The position numbers and the translations under genes are program-made. Under the pieces are notes generated by a model that was not told where the DNA came from, searched no databases, and saw only the letters and a list, made by a program, of their open reading frames with translations. A stretch of 7,383 bases of DNA from Chloroflexi bacterium CG23_combo_of_CG06-09_8_20_14_all_45_10 (GTDB lineage Bacteria > Chloroflexota > Dehalococcoidia > GIF9 > AB-539-J10): positions 9,779 through 17,161 of the forward strand of contig PCSL01000016.1 of assembly GCA_002772325.1 (NCBI GenBank), read 5' to 3'. Position 1 is the stretch's first letter. Every line of letters starts with the position of its first letter. Positions 1 to 6,319 of the stretch are shown here, piece by piece.

Positions 1-1052
1 TCCTCAAAAACCCGGATGAATACCTCCCCTATCAGGTGCCGCTTCATCTCCGGGTCAATTACCCCGCGAAGTCGCTCCAGAAATCTTTCGCTGGCATCTA
101 CATGAACTATATCCATTTTGAGATTGCGCTGGAAAGTATTAAGCACTCTCTCTGGCTCCTCGCGACGTAGCAAGCCATTATTGATAAATAAACAAGTCAA
201 ATTGTCACCAATAGCGCGGTGAACAAGAGTAGCGGTTACTGCCGAATCAACACCACCGGAAAGGGCGCAGATAGCCCTACCAGCGCCCACTTGTTTCTTA
301 ATCTTGTCTATGCTCTCAGCTATGAATCTAGTAGGGGTCCAATTGCCTTGACAGCCACATATTCGATAGACAAAGTTCTGAAATATGCTTTTCCCTTGTG
401 GCGTATGAGCCACTTCAGGATGAAACTGGAGTCCAAAAATGCCCTTATCACTGCCCATAACGGCGATGGGCGAATTTTCGGTGTAAGCTAAAGCCTTGAA
501 GCCGGGAGGCATCTCTATTATTTGGTCACCATGGCTCATCCACACAGGAAGAGATGTAGGGAGGCCAGCGAAAAGAGGAGAGTCTTCAGTACTTATGTGT
601 AGGATAGCATGACCATATTCATGCTTTTCACCTGGAGATACTTGACCACCTAGTTGATAGGCAATGACCTGCATGCCATAGCAAATGCCTATTACCGGCA
701 GGTGTTTCTCATAAATATATGTTGGAGCCAAAGGAGCCCCAAGAGCATAGACACTAGCTGGGCCTCCGGAAAGGATAAAACCTTTGGGGTTAAGAGTAGC
801 TATTTTCTCCCAGGGGGTATCATAGGGCACAAGCTCGCAGTAAACATGGCATTCTCGCACTCGCCTGACAATGAGCATATTATACTGAGCGCCAAAATCA
901 ATCACCACTATGGTTTCTTTTTCACCCGGCGGCAGCGCCTTAGGCTCAAATGTTGGTTGCTCACCGCGCAATTCTTTGGCGATCTCTAGGTAAGTAGAGA
1001 CTTCGATGTCATCGCTAGCAGAGACCCGGTGGCTTTGCAGTTCGTTTTCCAT
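1..1052 (-). CDS. guaA: GMP synthase (glutamine-hydrolysing), N-terminal 350 codons, C-terminus beyond left edge
   Basis: Converts XMP to GMP with ATP and glutamine-derived ammonia, the last step of de novo guanine nucleotide synthesis in the cytoplasm. My translation from ATG at 1052 is open to the window edge. The class I glutamine amidotransferase domain (about residues 47-230) has the nucleophile elbow GICYGMQ (Cys124) and the FHPEV motif (His211, Glu213), completing the Cys-His-Glu triad. The ATP-pyrophosphatase domain follows with its P-loop SGGVDS at residues 265-270. The C-terminal dimerisation domain is off-window. About 46 residues precede the first strand (IVVIDFGAQ), against roughly 8 in E. 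coli. The added stretch is polar and has no motif I recognise. No clear Shine-Dalgarno precedes the ATG, so a shorter form starting at the GTG codons near residue 49 cannot be fully excluded, but that would cut into the first beta strand. It is divergent from the tsaC-rpiB genes. Identification is firm; the start is less so. Confidence 0.96.
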   Translation of the reverse strand, partial: MENELQSHRVSASDDIEVSTYLEIAKELRGEQPTFEPKALPPGEKETIVVIDFGAQYNMLIVRRVRECHVYCELVPYDTPWEKIATLNPKGFILSGGPASVYALGAPLAPTYIYEKHLPVIGICYGMQVIAYQLGGQVSPGEKHEYGHAILHISTEDSPLFAGLPTSLPVWMSHGDQIIEMPPGFKALAYTENSPIAVMGSDKGIFGLQFHPEVAHTPQGKSIFQNFVYRICGCQGNWTPTRFIAESIDKIKKQVGAGRAICALSGGVDSAVTATLVHRAIGDNLTCLFINNGLLRREEPERVLNTFQRNLKMDIVHVDASERFLERLRGVIDPEMKRHLIGEVFIRVFE

Positions 1053-1080
1053 TTCAGAGTTACGCTGATAATGTTATGCT

Positions 1081-1109
1081 AGATTATCACTGTGCTATAC
1101 TAGCGTCAA
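1081..1109 (-). promoter_or_regulatory. Candidate sigma-70-type promoter for guaA
   Basis: Reading the minus strand, TTGACG (1109-1104, five of six to the -35 consensus) is followed after 15 nt by GATAAT (1088-1083, five of six to the -10 consensus). The alternative -10, TAATCT (1086-1081), has ideal 17-nt spacing but a poorer match. Transcription would begin about 20-25 nt before the guaA ATG at 1052. No purine riboswitch or operator was recognised. This is a consensus match by eye, without experimental support. Confidence 0.4.
1093..1101 (+). promoter_or_regulatory. Candidate extended -10 promoter for the tsaC-rpiB (possibly ilv) transcript
   Basis: The plus strand reads TGTGCTATACT, in which TATACT (1096-1101, five of six to TATAAT) is preceded by a TG dinucleotide one base upstream, the extended -10 arrangement. 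No good -35 is seen at 16-18 nt spacing, which is tolerated in extended -10 promoters. It lies inside the spacer of the divergent guaA promoter candidate, so the two could compete for polymerase. A transcript from here would carry the inverted-repeat element at 1132-1228 in its leader. Confidence 0.3.
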
Positions 1110-1131
1110 GGCGATGAATGCCGGTATTCGT

Positions 1132-1228
1132 TGTCACCCTGAATGAAGTGAAGGGGCTCTAGATTTTTCGCTGAGCCTGCCCTGAGCGCTATGAGATTCT
1201 TCGGTCGCTTTCCTCCCTCAGAATGACA
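1132..1228. repeat. Small interspersed inverted-repeat element, about 97 bp
   Basis: The left end TGTCACCCTGA (1132-1142) is an 11-bp inverted repeat, with two mismatches, of the right end TCAGAATGACA (1218-1228). The internal sequence includes AGATTCTTCGGTCGC followed by CCTCCCTCAG. I recognise this wording (CACCCTGAA..GAAGTGAAGGG.., TTCTTCGGTCGCTT.., CTCAGAATGACA) from non-coding repeats scattered through genomes of several environmental bacterial phyla. The middle carries CTGAGCCT (1171-1178) and GCCCTGAGC (1179-1187). Both have perfect inverted partners just outside the right end: AGGCTCAG (1238-1245) and GCTCAGGGC (1240-1248). A composite structure out to 1248 is therefore possible. It has no reading frame of its own, so any mobility would need a transposase acting in trans. 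Confidence 0.7.
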
Positions 1229-1275
1229 GGAAGCGAAAGGCTCAGGGCCTACAAGTAAGGTTGGTAAATACTCTC

Positions 1276-1920
1276 ATGAATGCCTTGCAAGAACAGGTGA
1301 GGAAAGCAGTTCAAATACTTAAAAAGGGTGGGATAATTGCTTTTCCTACTGATACAGTTTACGGGTTAGGAGCTGATGCCTTCAACCATAAGGCGGTAGA
1401 GAGAATTTACGCAGTAAAAAAACGCCCCAGGCATTTATCCTTTCCCTTGCTCCTTGCTGATATATCTCAAGTAAGCACCGTAGCTGAGCAGATACCTGAG
1501 CTTGCTTGGTTCCTAGCACGATACTTTTGGCCGGGAGGCTTAACTTTGCTTTTGCCTAAAGCAGCTTCGTTGCCTACTTATCTTACTAGCCAATCTACTA
1601 TAGCAGTGCGTGTCCCTAACCATCCCATTCCTCTAGCCCTTATCCAAAGCTTGGGAAACCCAATAATTGGGACTAGCGCCAATATCAGTGGCAAGCCAAG
1701 CATTTTGATTGCTGATGAGGTTGGGCAACAGTTAGGAGATAAAGTTGACCTTATCATTGATGGTGGCAAGTGCCCTGGTGGCAGTGAATCAACTATAGTA
1801 GATGTCACAGGCGAAGTGCCTACGATTTTGCGTCAAGGTATTATATCCACACATGAAATTGATAAAGCCTATAAAGAATATTGTGAGGCAAAAGGTCATG
1901 CATATCGCTTTAGGTTGTGA
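1276..1920 (+). CDS. tsaC: Threonylcarbamoyl-AMP synthase, TsaC/YrdC/Sua5 family, short form
   Basis: Makes L-threonylcarbamoyl-AMP from threonine, bicarbonate and ATP, the first step of the t6A modification at position 37 of ANN-decoding tRNAs. The 214-residue product is one YrdC domain without the extra C-terminal Sua5 domain. Visible motifs are FPTDTVYGLG (residues 23-32), the basic KKRP at 48-51 (family K-x-R substrate-binding motif), RYFWPGGLT (82-90), GTSANISG (132-139), GGSESTIVD (168-176) and RQG (186-188). The ATG at 1276 is preferred. A TTG at 1261 would add five residues, but its only Shine-Dalgarno-like bases (AAGG, 1257-1260) abut it with no spacer. For the ATG the best upstream match is weak (AGG about 15 nt away). 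The 3' end overlaps rpiB by 23 nt. A related pair, ywlC and ywlF (rpiB), are near neighbours in Bacillus subtilis. The family call is firm; the symbol follows family naming. Confidence 0.93.
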   Translation: MNALQEQVRKAVQILKKGGIIAFPTDTVYGLGADAFNHKAVERIYAVKKRPRHLSFPLLLADISQVSTVAEQIPELAWFLARYFWPGGLTLLLPKAASLPTYLTSQSTIAVRVPNHPIPLALIQSLGNPIIGTSANISGKPSILIADEVGQQLGDKVDLIIDGGKCPGGSESTIVDVTGEVPTILRQGIISTHEIDKAYKEYCEAKGHAYRFRL

Positions 1921-2338
1921 CCATCGCGGCTTCAGAATAAAACAGGCGATTATGGAATTTCTGCCAAAGCTAAATCATGACTATCATGATTTTGGCTGCT
2001 ATAACATTGAGTCGGTAGACTATCCCGATATTGCTCAAAAAGTAGGCGAAGCAGTGATTTCGGGTGACTTTGACCAAGGCATTCTAATATGCAGCACTGG
2101 CATAGGCATGAGTATGGCAGCTAACAAAATAAAGGGCATAAGAGCAGCTTTATGCCATGACACCTTTACGGCACAACGAGCCCGTCAAGACAATGATGCC
2201 AATATCCTGTGCCTCGGAGCTGAGAATGTAGATGTTGATTTAGCTTTGGAAATTGTTAGGACCTACCTATCCACCAATTTTGAAGGCGGCAGGCATATCC
2301 TGAGATTAAATAAAATAAAAGCTCTGGAAGCAGTTTGA
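1898..2338 (+). CDS. rpiB: Ribose-5-phosphate isomerase B (RpiB/LacAB family)
   Basis: Interconverts ribose 5-phosphate and ribulose 5-phosphate in the pentose phosphate pathway. The 146-residue length fits RpiB (about 145-150). The N-terminus MHIALGCDHRGF carries the family Asp8-His9 pair. SVDYPDIA (39-46) and GILICSTGIGMSMAANK (61-77) follow, with Cys65 matching the catalytic base Cys66 of E. coli RpiB and Thr67 matching Thr68. FEGGRH (128-133) is also typical. The position of E. coli His99, assigned to sugar ring opening, is Asp98 here (ARQDNDAN). Galactose-6-phosphate isomerase subunits also lack that His, but the overall sequence is RpiB-like and there is no lacA/lacB-type partner. The frame is open upstream to 1802, but the ATG at 1898 gives the correct N-terminus and has GAGG (1885-1888) nine bases upstream. 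It overlaps tsaC by 23 nt, which suggests coupled translation. Confidence 0.94.
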   Translation: MHIALGCDHRGFRIKQAIMEFLPKLNHDYHDFGCYNIESVDYPDIAQKVGEAVISGDFDQGILICSTGIGMSMAANKIKGIRAALCHDTFTAQRARQDNDANILCLGAENVDVDLALEIVRTYLSTNFEGGRHILRLNKIKALEAV

Positions 2339-2363
2339 CCCTGCTAGCTATTTGTGGTAGTTT
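2335..2363 (+). promoter_or_regulatory. Weak promoter-like signal before ilvD
   Basis: TTGACC (2335-2340, five of six to the -35 consensus) overlaps the rpiB stop codon and is followed 17 nt later by TAGTTT (2358-2363), which matches only three of six -10 positions. It could start an ilv transcript about 20 nt before ilvD, but read-through from tsaC-rpiB is equally possible. The rpiB-ilvD gap is only 52 nt and holds no T-box, leader peptide or convincing terminator. Confidence 0.2.
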
Positions 2364-2377
2364 CCACTTTTTAAGTT

Positions 2378-2384
2378 AAAGGAG
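2378..2384 (+). promoter_or_regulatory. Ribosome binding site of ilvD
   Basis: AAAGGAG lies six bases before the ATG at 2391. It is a near-consensus site and supports that start. Confidence 0.85.
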
Positions 2385-2390
2385 AAGCTG

Positions 2391-4058
2391 ATGAGAAGCG
2401 ATGTTGTCAAGAAAGGTATCGAGCGGTCCCCTCATAGGTCATTACTTCATGCTGTAGGTTGCGCTCCAGACGATTGGGATAAACCTTTTATTGGGGTGAT
2501 TAATAGCTTCAGTGAAGTTGTCCCTGGGCATATTCATTTGCAGTCTATTGCCCGGGCAGTAAAGGAGGGAATCCGCAGTCGAGGAGGAGTGCCTTTTGAA
2601 GTTAATACTATAGTTGTTTGTGATGGTATTGCCATGAATCACCCAGGAATGAGGTATAGTCTGCCCAGCCGAGAACTTATTGCTGACTCTGTTGAGATTC
2701 TGGCTGAGGCTCATGCTTTTGATGGTTTAGTTTTTATCCCCAATTGTGACAAGGTAATACCAGGAATGTTGATGGCTGCGGTGAGACTTAACTTGCCTGG
2801 CGTATTTGTAAGTGGTGGCCCTATGATGGCGGGAAAGTTTTATCAGGGTAATCAAGCGAAGTCAGTCGACCTTAGCTCAGTTTTCCAAGCGGTGGGCGAG
2901 ACTATCAGGGGAAACATGTCGGAGACTGAGCTGGCGGAATTAGAGAGAGTTGCTTGTCCTGGCTGTGGCAGCTGTGCTGGCATGTTTACCGCTAATACTA
3001 TGAATTGCCTTACTGAAGCTTTGGGTATGGCCTTACCTGGTAATGGGACAATACCGGCGGTACAAGCACGGCGAACCCAATTAGCCTATCAAGCCGGCCA
3101 GCAAGTTATGGATGTATTGGCTAAGAATATTCGGCCTAAAGACGTCATTACCAGAGATTCCATTTATAATGCCTTCGCTGTAGATATGGCTTTGGGTGGC
3201 AGCACTAATTCTACATTGCACCTTATGGCCATAGCTCATGAGGCAGGTATTACCTTCCCTTTGTCTTTGGTAAGTGAAATTAGCCAGCGTATTCCCCATA
3301 TATGTAAATTAAGCCCGGCAAGCGATTATCACATTGAAGATTTAGACTTAGCTGGTGGCATTCCAGCAGTGATGCAGGAGATATGCCAATTGCTAAATCT
3401 TGAGGCACAGACAGTGTTAGGGAAACCAGTGGGCGAGACGATAAAGGAAGCTAAAGTTAAGAATAGAGAGGTAATTCGTAGTCTATCTAATCCCTATAGC
3501 ATTACCGGTGGTATTGGTATATTATTTGGCAATCTAGCGCCTGAAGGTGCAGTGGTGAAAAGCGCTGCAGTAGCTCCCGAGATGCTGGTCCATCAGGGCC
3601 CAGCACGGGTCTTCGATAGTGAAGAAGCAGCTACTACAGCAATAATAAAAGGGGAATTCAAATCTGGGGAGGTAATTATTATTCGCTATGAGGGACCAAA
3701 AGGGGGACCTGGGATGCGTGAAATGCTGACGCCAACTTCTCTTCTCAGTGGCATGGGTATGGATGGTAAGGTAGCTCTGATTACCGACGGTCGCTTCTCT
3801 GGAGCAACAAGGGGTGCCGCCATCGGCCATGTCTCACCAGAGGCAGCAGCGGGAGGGCCTATAGCTGCTGTGAAAGACGGCGATATTGTCAAAATAGATA
3901 TACCTAACCACAAATTAGAGGTAGAATTAACGCAAAAGGAGATAGAGCAGCGATTAAACTTATTGCCTCCTTTTGAACCAAAGGCTAAAACTGGCTATCT
4001 TAAACGCTATGCTGATAAGGTGACCTCAGCCAGCACTGGAGCGGTGTTTGCTGACTAA
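2391..4058 (+). CDS. ilvD: Dihydroxy-acid dehydratase
   Basis: Dehydrates 2,3-dihydroxyisovalerate and 2,3-dihydroxy-3-methylvalerate to the 2-oxo acids of valine and isoleucine synthesis. It is a cytoplasmic iron-sulfur enzyme of the IlvD/Edd family. The 555 residues are full length. By alignment with E. coli IlvD, cluster ligands are Cys119 (PNCDK) and Cys195 ([16 protein letters not shown]), with Mg2+ ligands Asp78, Asp120, Lys121 (carbamylated in the family) and Glu444 (GMREM). Ser470 in GRFSG is the proposed proton acceptor. The stretch VVPGHIHL has Gly46 where the [2Fe-2S] subgroup has a third Cys ligand. This matches the E. coli and Methanocaldococcus pattern and suggests an oxygen-sensitive [4Fe-4S] enzyme, fitting an anaerobe. 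[13 protein letters not shown] (90-102) is a further family signature. It is followed 11 nt later by ilvB. Confidence 0.98.
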   Translation: MRSDVVKKGIERSPHRSLLHAVGCAPDDWDKPFIGVINSFSEVVPGHIHLQSIARAVKEGIRSRGGVPFEVNTIVVCDGIAMNHPGMRYSLPSRELIADSVEILAEAHAFDGLVFIPNCDKVIPGMLMAAVRLNLPGVFVSGGPMMAGKFYQGNQAKSVDLSSVFQAVGETIRGNMSETELAELERVACPGCGSCAGMFTANTMNCLTEALGMALPGNGTIPAVQARRTQLAYQAGQQVMDVLAKNIRPKDVITRDSIYNAFAVDMALGGSTNSTLHLMAIAHEAGITFPLSLVSEISQRIPHICKLSPASDYHIEDLDLAGGIPAVMQEICQLLNLEAQTVLGKPVGETIKEAKVKNREVIRSLSNPYSITGGIGILFGNLAPEGAVVKSAAVAPEMLVHQGPARVFDSEEAATTAIIKGEFKSGEVIIIRYEGPKGGPGMREMLTPTSLLSGMGMDGKVALITDGRFSGATRGAAIGHVSPEAAAGGPIAAVKDGDIVKIDIPNHKLEVELTQKEIEQRLNLLPPFEPKAKTGYLKRYADKVTSASTGAVFAD

Positions 4059-4064
4059 GAGGAG
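4059..4064 (+). promoter_or_regulatory. Ribosome binding site of ilvB
   Basis: GAGGAG begins directly after the ilvD stop codon, five bases before the ilvB ATG at 4070. With an 11-nt intergenic gap this implies co-translation of ilvD and ilvB from one mRNA. Confidence 0.85.
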
Positions 4065-4069
4065 CTATT

Positions 4070-5791
4070 ATGAAGAAGACTGGCGCTCAGATTTTGTGTG
4101 AAAGCTTAATTAAAGAGGGAGTAGAAGTTATTTTTGGTATCCTTGGCGGAGCTGTTTTGCCCATATATGATACCTTTCCTCAATATCCTCAACTTCGGCA
4201 TATACTGGTTCGCCATGAGCAAGGGGCAGCCCATGCTGCTGATGGTTATGCTCGCGCTACCCATAAAGCAGGTGTATGTATAGCTACTTCGGGCCCGGGA
4301 GCTACTAATTTGGTAACTGGTATTGCCAATGCTTTTATGGACTCCTCTCCTATGGTAGCTATAACTGGCCAGGTAGCCAGGCCCTTTATTGGCAAGGATG
4401 CCTTCCAAGAGGCAGATATTACCGGCATTACACTCCCCATCACCAAGCATAATTATTTTGTTTCTGATGCCATCGAACTAGCAAGGACAGTTAAGGAGGC
4501 TTTTTATATTGCTCAGACAGGGAGGCCAGGCCCCGTGCTTATTGATATACCAAAAGATGTGCAGCAAGAGGAAGTAGAATTTGTTTATCCTGAGAAAGTT
4601 GATTTGCCAGGCTACAAGTTTATCTCCCGAGGCCATTCAGTTCAGGTTAAAAGAGCAGCCGGGCTCATTAATGAAGCCGAAAGACCCCTTATTGTTGCCG
4701 GCAGAGGAATAATTATTTCCCAGGCTTATGATGAGCTCAAGGAATTAGCTGAGAAGGCACAAATACCAGTGGTTAATACACTCCTTGGCCTTGGTTCTTT
4801 CCCCCAAAACCATGTTCTTAGCCTCGGCATGATGGGGATACATGGTATGACTTATGCCAACATGGCAGTGCAAAGTGCTGACCTTATTATCGCCATTGGC
4901 ATGAGATTTGATGATCGGGCTACGGCAAATACCAGCGGTTTTGCTCCTAATGCCCATATTGTTCATATTGATATTGACCCGGCAGAGATAGGAAAGAATG
5001 TGAGGGTAGATGTGCCCATAGTTGGTGATGTTAAAAATGTATTAAAAGCTATTAATAAGGAAATTGACTTCAGAGACCATTTGGATTGGCTCTCTCAGCT
5101 AGATCAATGGAGGTATGAGCATCCATCGCCGGATATTAAGCGAAATGACGAGCTTTTACCTCAATATGTTATTCGCCAGATCTATGAAGCCACCCAAGGA
5201 AATGCCATTGTAGTTACTGGGATAGGGCAGAATCAAATGTGGGCCGCACAACACTTCGTTTATACTAAACCTGACAGCCTTATTTCCTCGGGCGGCCTAG
5301 GCACTATGGGATTTGAGCTTCCAGCCGCTATAGGGGCTAAAGTGGGGTGCCCTGGGGAGATGGTATGGTGCATCGCTGGCGACGGTGGCTTTCAGATGAC
5401 TATTCAAGAATTAGCTACCATAACGCAGGAGAAAATTGCTATAAAAATAGCGATTATTAATAATGGCTATTTGGGGATGGTAAGGCAGTGGCAGGAGTTA
5501 TTTTATGAGCGTCGCTATGTTGATACAAAACTCTGGAACCCGGATTTTGTTAAGATTGCCGAAGCCTACGATATCCCTGGAATAAGAGTAAAACGCCTGG
5601 AGGAGGTAATTCCAGCTATACAGAAAGCGATGGATTACCCTGGGGCCTTTCTTATCGACTTTGTTGTTGAGCCAGAGGAAAATGTCTATCCTATGGTACC
5701 GCTGGGAGGAAGTTTATCCGAAACTTTAGAACTGCCAAAGGCAGAAATGCCCTCACCTAACCTCTCCCTTGAAGGGAGAGGAATAAGGTGA
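4070..5791 (+). CDS. ilvB: Acetolactate (acetohydroxyacid) synthase, catalytic large subunit
   Basis: Condenses pyruvate with a second pyruvate or with 2-oxobutyrate to give acetolactate or acetohydroxybutyrate, the committed step of valine, leucine and isoleucine synthesis. It uses thiamine diphosphate, Mg2+ and FAD. Its three domains are ThDP-Pyr (about 1-165, catalytic Glu50 in RHEQGAAHAADGYAR), the central FAD-binding domain (about 190-325, RFDDR at 279-283) and ThDP-PP (about 370-540, GDG at 437-439, NN at 464-465). RFDDR and MVRQWQ (470-475) mark the biosynthetic, FAD-dependent AHAS class rather than catabolic ALS. The usual fold ends near VYPMVPLGG (539-547). The remaining residues form a tail, and residues 561-573 are encoded exactly by the inverted repeat at 5750-5794, which also supplies the TGA stop. 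The tail is therefore probably non-functional. The regulatory partner IlvN is 18 nt downstream. Confidence 0.98.
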   Translation: MKKTGAQILCESLIKEGVEVIFGILGGAVLPIYDTFPQYPQLRHILVRHEQGAAHAADGYARATHKAGVCIATSGPGATNLVTGIANAFMDSSPMVAITGQVARPFIGKDAFQEADITGITLPITKHNYFVSDAIELARTVKEAFYIAQTGRPGPVLIDIPKDVQQEEVEFVYPEKVDLPGYKFISRGHSVQVKRAAGLINEAERPLIVAGRGIIISQAYDELKELAEKAQIPVVNTLLGLGSFPQNHVLSLGMMGIHGMTYANMAVQSADLIIAIGMRFDDRATANTSGFAPNAHIVHIDIDPAEIGKNVRVDVPIVGDVKNVLKAINKEIDFRDHLDWLSQLDQWRYEHPSPDIKRNDELLPQYVIRQIYEATQGNAIVVTGIGQNQMWAAQHFVYTKPDSLISSGGLGTMGFELPAAIGAKVGCPGEMVWCIAGDGGFQMTIQELATITQEKIAIKIAIINNGYLGMVRQWQELFYERRYVDTKLWNPDFVKIAEAYDIPGIRVKRLEEVIPAIQKAMDYPGAFLIDFVVEPEENVYPMVPLGGSLSETLELPKAEMPSPNLSLEGRGIR

Positions 5792-5794
5792 GGG
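5750..5794. repeat. Palindromic repeat inside the ilvB 3' end
   Basis: The left arm CCCTCACC (5750-5757) pairs with GGTGAGGG (5787-5794), and CCTCTCCCTT (5761-5770) pairs with AAGGGAGAGG (5772-5781). Only an internal loop of TAA against AATAA interrupts the 18 paired positions. The wording CCCTCACC..CCTCTCCC..GGGAGAGG..GGTGAGGG is a type I recognise as scattered palindromic repeats in many bacterial genomes, where it often yields spurious SPxLSxxGRG-like protein tails. Here it is read in frame as IlvB residues 561-573, and the TGA stop lies in the right arm. No U-tract follows, so it is unlikely to be an intrinsic terminator. The RNA hairpin would end three bases before the ilvN ribosome binding site. 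Confidence 0.85.
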
Positions 5795-5796
5795 TG

Positions 5797-5805
5797 AAAA
5801 AGGAG
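5797..5805 (+). promoter_or_regulatory. Ribosome binding site that fixes the TTG start of ilvN
   Basis: AAAAAGGAG lies four bases before TTG at 5810. No ATG or GTG in the ilvN frame lies near it, and the first in-frame ATG (codon 49) would delete much of the ACT domain. The site therefore decides the start. It follows immediately on the palindrome at the end of ilvB. Confidence 0.8.
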
Positions 5806-5809
5806 TAAA

Positions 5810-6301
5810 TTGTCTGATACGAAACATACCCTAGTAGCTTTAGTAGAAGATAAGCCTGGTGTGTTGAATAGAGTAGCTAGCCTTTTTCGCCGCCGAGCCT
5901 TTAATATACAAAGCCTTGCTGTAGGACATAGTGAACAGCCTGGATTATCTCGCATGACTGTTGTTGTCAGTGGTGATTCTGCAGTGGTGGAACAAGTTAG
6001 GAAGCAATTAGACAAACTAATCAATGTGATTAAAGTGACTGACATAACCGAAGGAAATATAGTAGCCAGGGAGTTAGCCTTAATCAAAGTCAATGCTACT
6101 GCTGCAACAAGAAGCGAGATTATACAGATCGTGGATATTTTTAGAGCCAATATAGTTGATGTTGCCTCGGATTCACTAACAGTGGAAGTCACCGGCGACG
6201 AGGATAAAGTAGAGTCGCTATTTGAACTTCTCCGCAGCTTTGGTATTAAAGAGGTCACCAGAACAGGAAGGGTTGCTCTAACTCGTGGAGGCACCCAGTG
6301 A
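5810..6301 (+). CDS. ilvN: Acetolactate synthase small (regulatory) subunit
   Basis: Binds and activates the IlvB catalytic subunit and confers feedback inhibition, usually by valine. The 163-residue length is normal for the bacterial short form (IlvN/IlvH). The ACT domain (about residues 7-81) shows LVEDKPGVLNRVASLF (11-26), then RRRAFNIQSLAVG (27-39), the region that forms the effector site between ACT dimers. The C-terminal ACT-like domain spans about 85-155: ARELALIKV (86-94), then IFRANIVDVASDSLTVEVTG (110-129) and GIKEVTRTGRVAL (145-157). Translation starts at TTG, chosen because of the ribosome binding site four bases upstream and the family-typical N-terminus SDTKHTLVALVEDKPG. A long open frame on the opposite strand here (5686-6294) is a shadow. 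The order ilvB-ilvN-ilvC is the commonest arrangement in bacteria. Confidence 0.97.
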   Translation: MSDTKHTLVALVEDKPGVLNRVASLFRRRAFNIQSLAVGHSEQPGLSRMTVVVSGDSAVVEQVRKQLDKLINVIKVTDITEGNIVARELALIKVNATAATRSEIIQIVDIFRANIVDVASDSLTVEVTGDEDKVESLFELLRSFGIKEVTRTGRVALTRGGTQ

Positions 6302-6319
6302 AAATCCGAAGCAATATAG

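Noticed and set aside
219..989. Plus-strand open frames at 219-491 and 654-989
   Set aside because: Both are antisense to guaA, which reads through the whole stretch on the minus strand with intact catalytic motifs. The plus-strand translations resemble no family I know.
1261..1275. TTG at 1261 as the tsaC start
   Set aside because: It would add only MVNTL. The sole Shine-Dalgarno-like bases touch the TTG directly, leaving no spacer, and the ATG at 1276 matches the usual family N-terminus length.
1972..1992. Perfect inverted repeat AAATCATG/CATGATTT inside rpiB
   Set aside because: It is an eight-base dyad with a five-base loop that falls in codons for NHDYHDF. Two nearby His-Asp codons explain it, and no operator context is evident.
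2351..2376. Possible terminator between rpiB and ilvD (GTGG..CCAC followed by TTTTT)
   Set aside because: The stem is only four base pairs with a six-base loop, too weak for an intrinsic terminator, although the T run is suggestive.
2339..2390. T-box, leader peptide or attenuator ahead of the ilv genes
   Set aside because: The gap is 52 nt, too short for a T-box, and contains no run of Ile/Val/Leu codons behind a ribosome binding site.
5750..5796. Hairpin at the end of ilvB as an intrinsic terminator or attenuator
   Set aside because: The stem is strong but is followed by an A-rich stretch and the ilvN ribosome binding site, not a U-tract. ilvN needs to be co-expressed with ilvB.
5686..6294. 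Open frame of 202 codons on the minus strand opposite ilvN
   Set aside because: It is antisense to a full, clearly conserved ilvN and the ilvB tail. Its translation is low-complexity (Ser/Thr/Leu-rich) and its last part is the complement of the palindromic repeat. It is a shadow frame.
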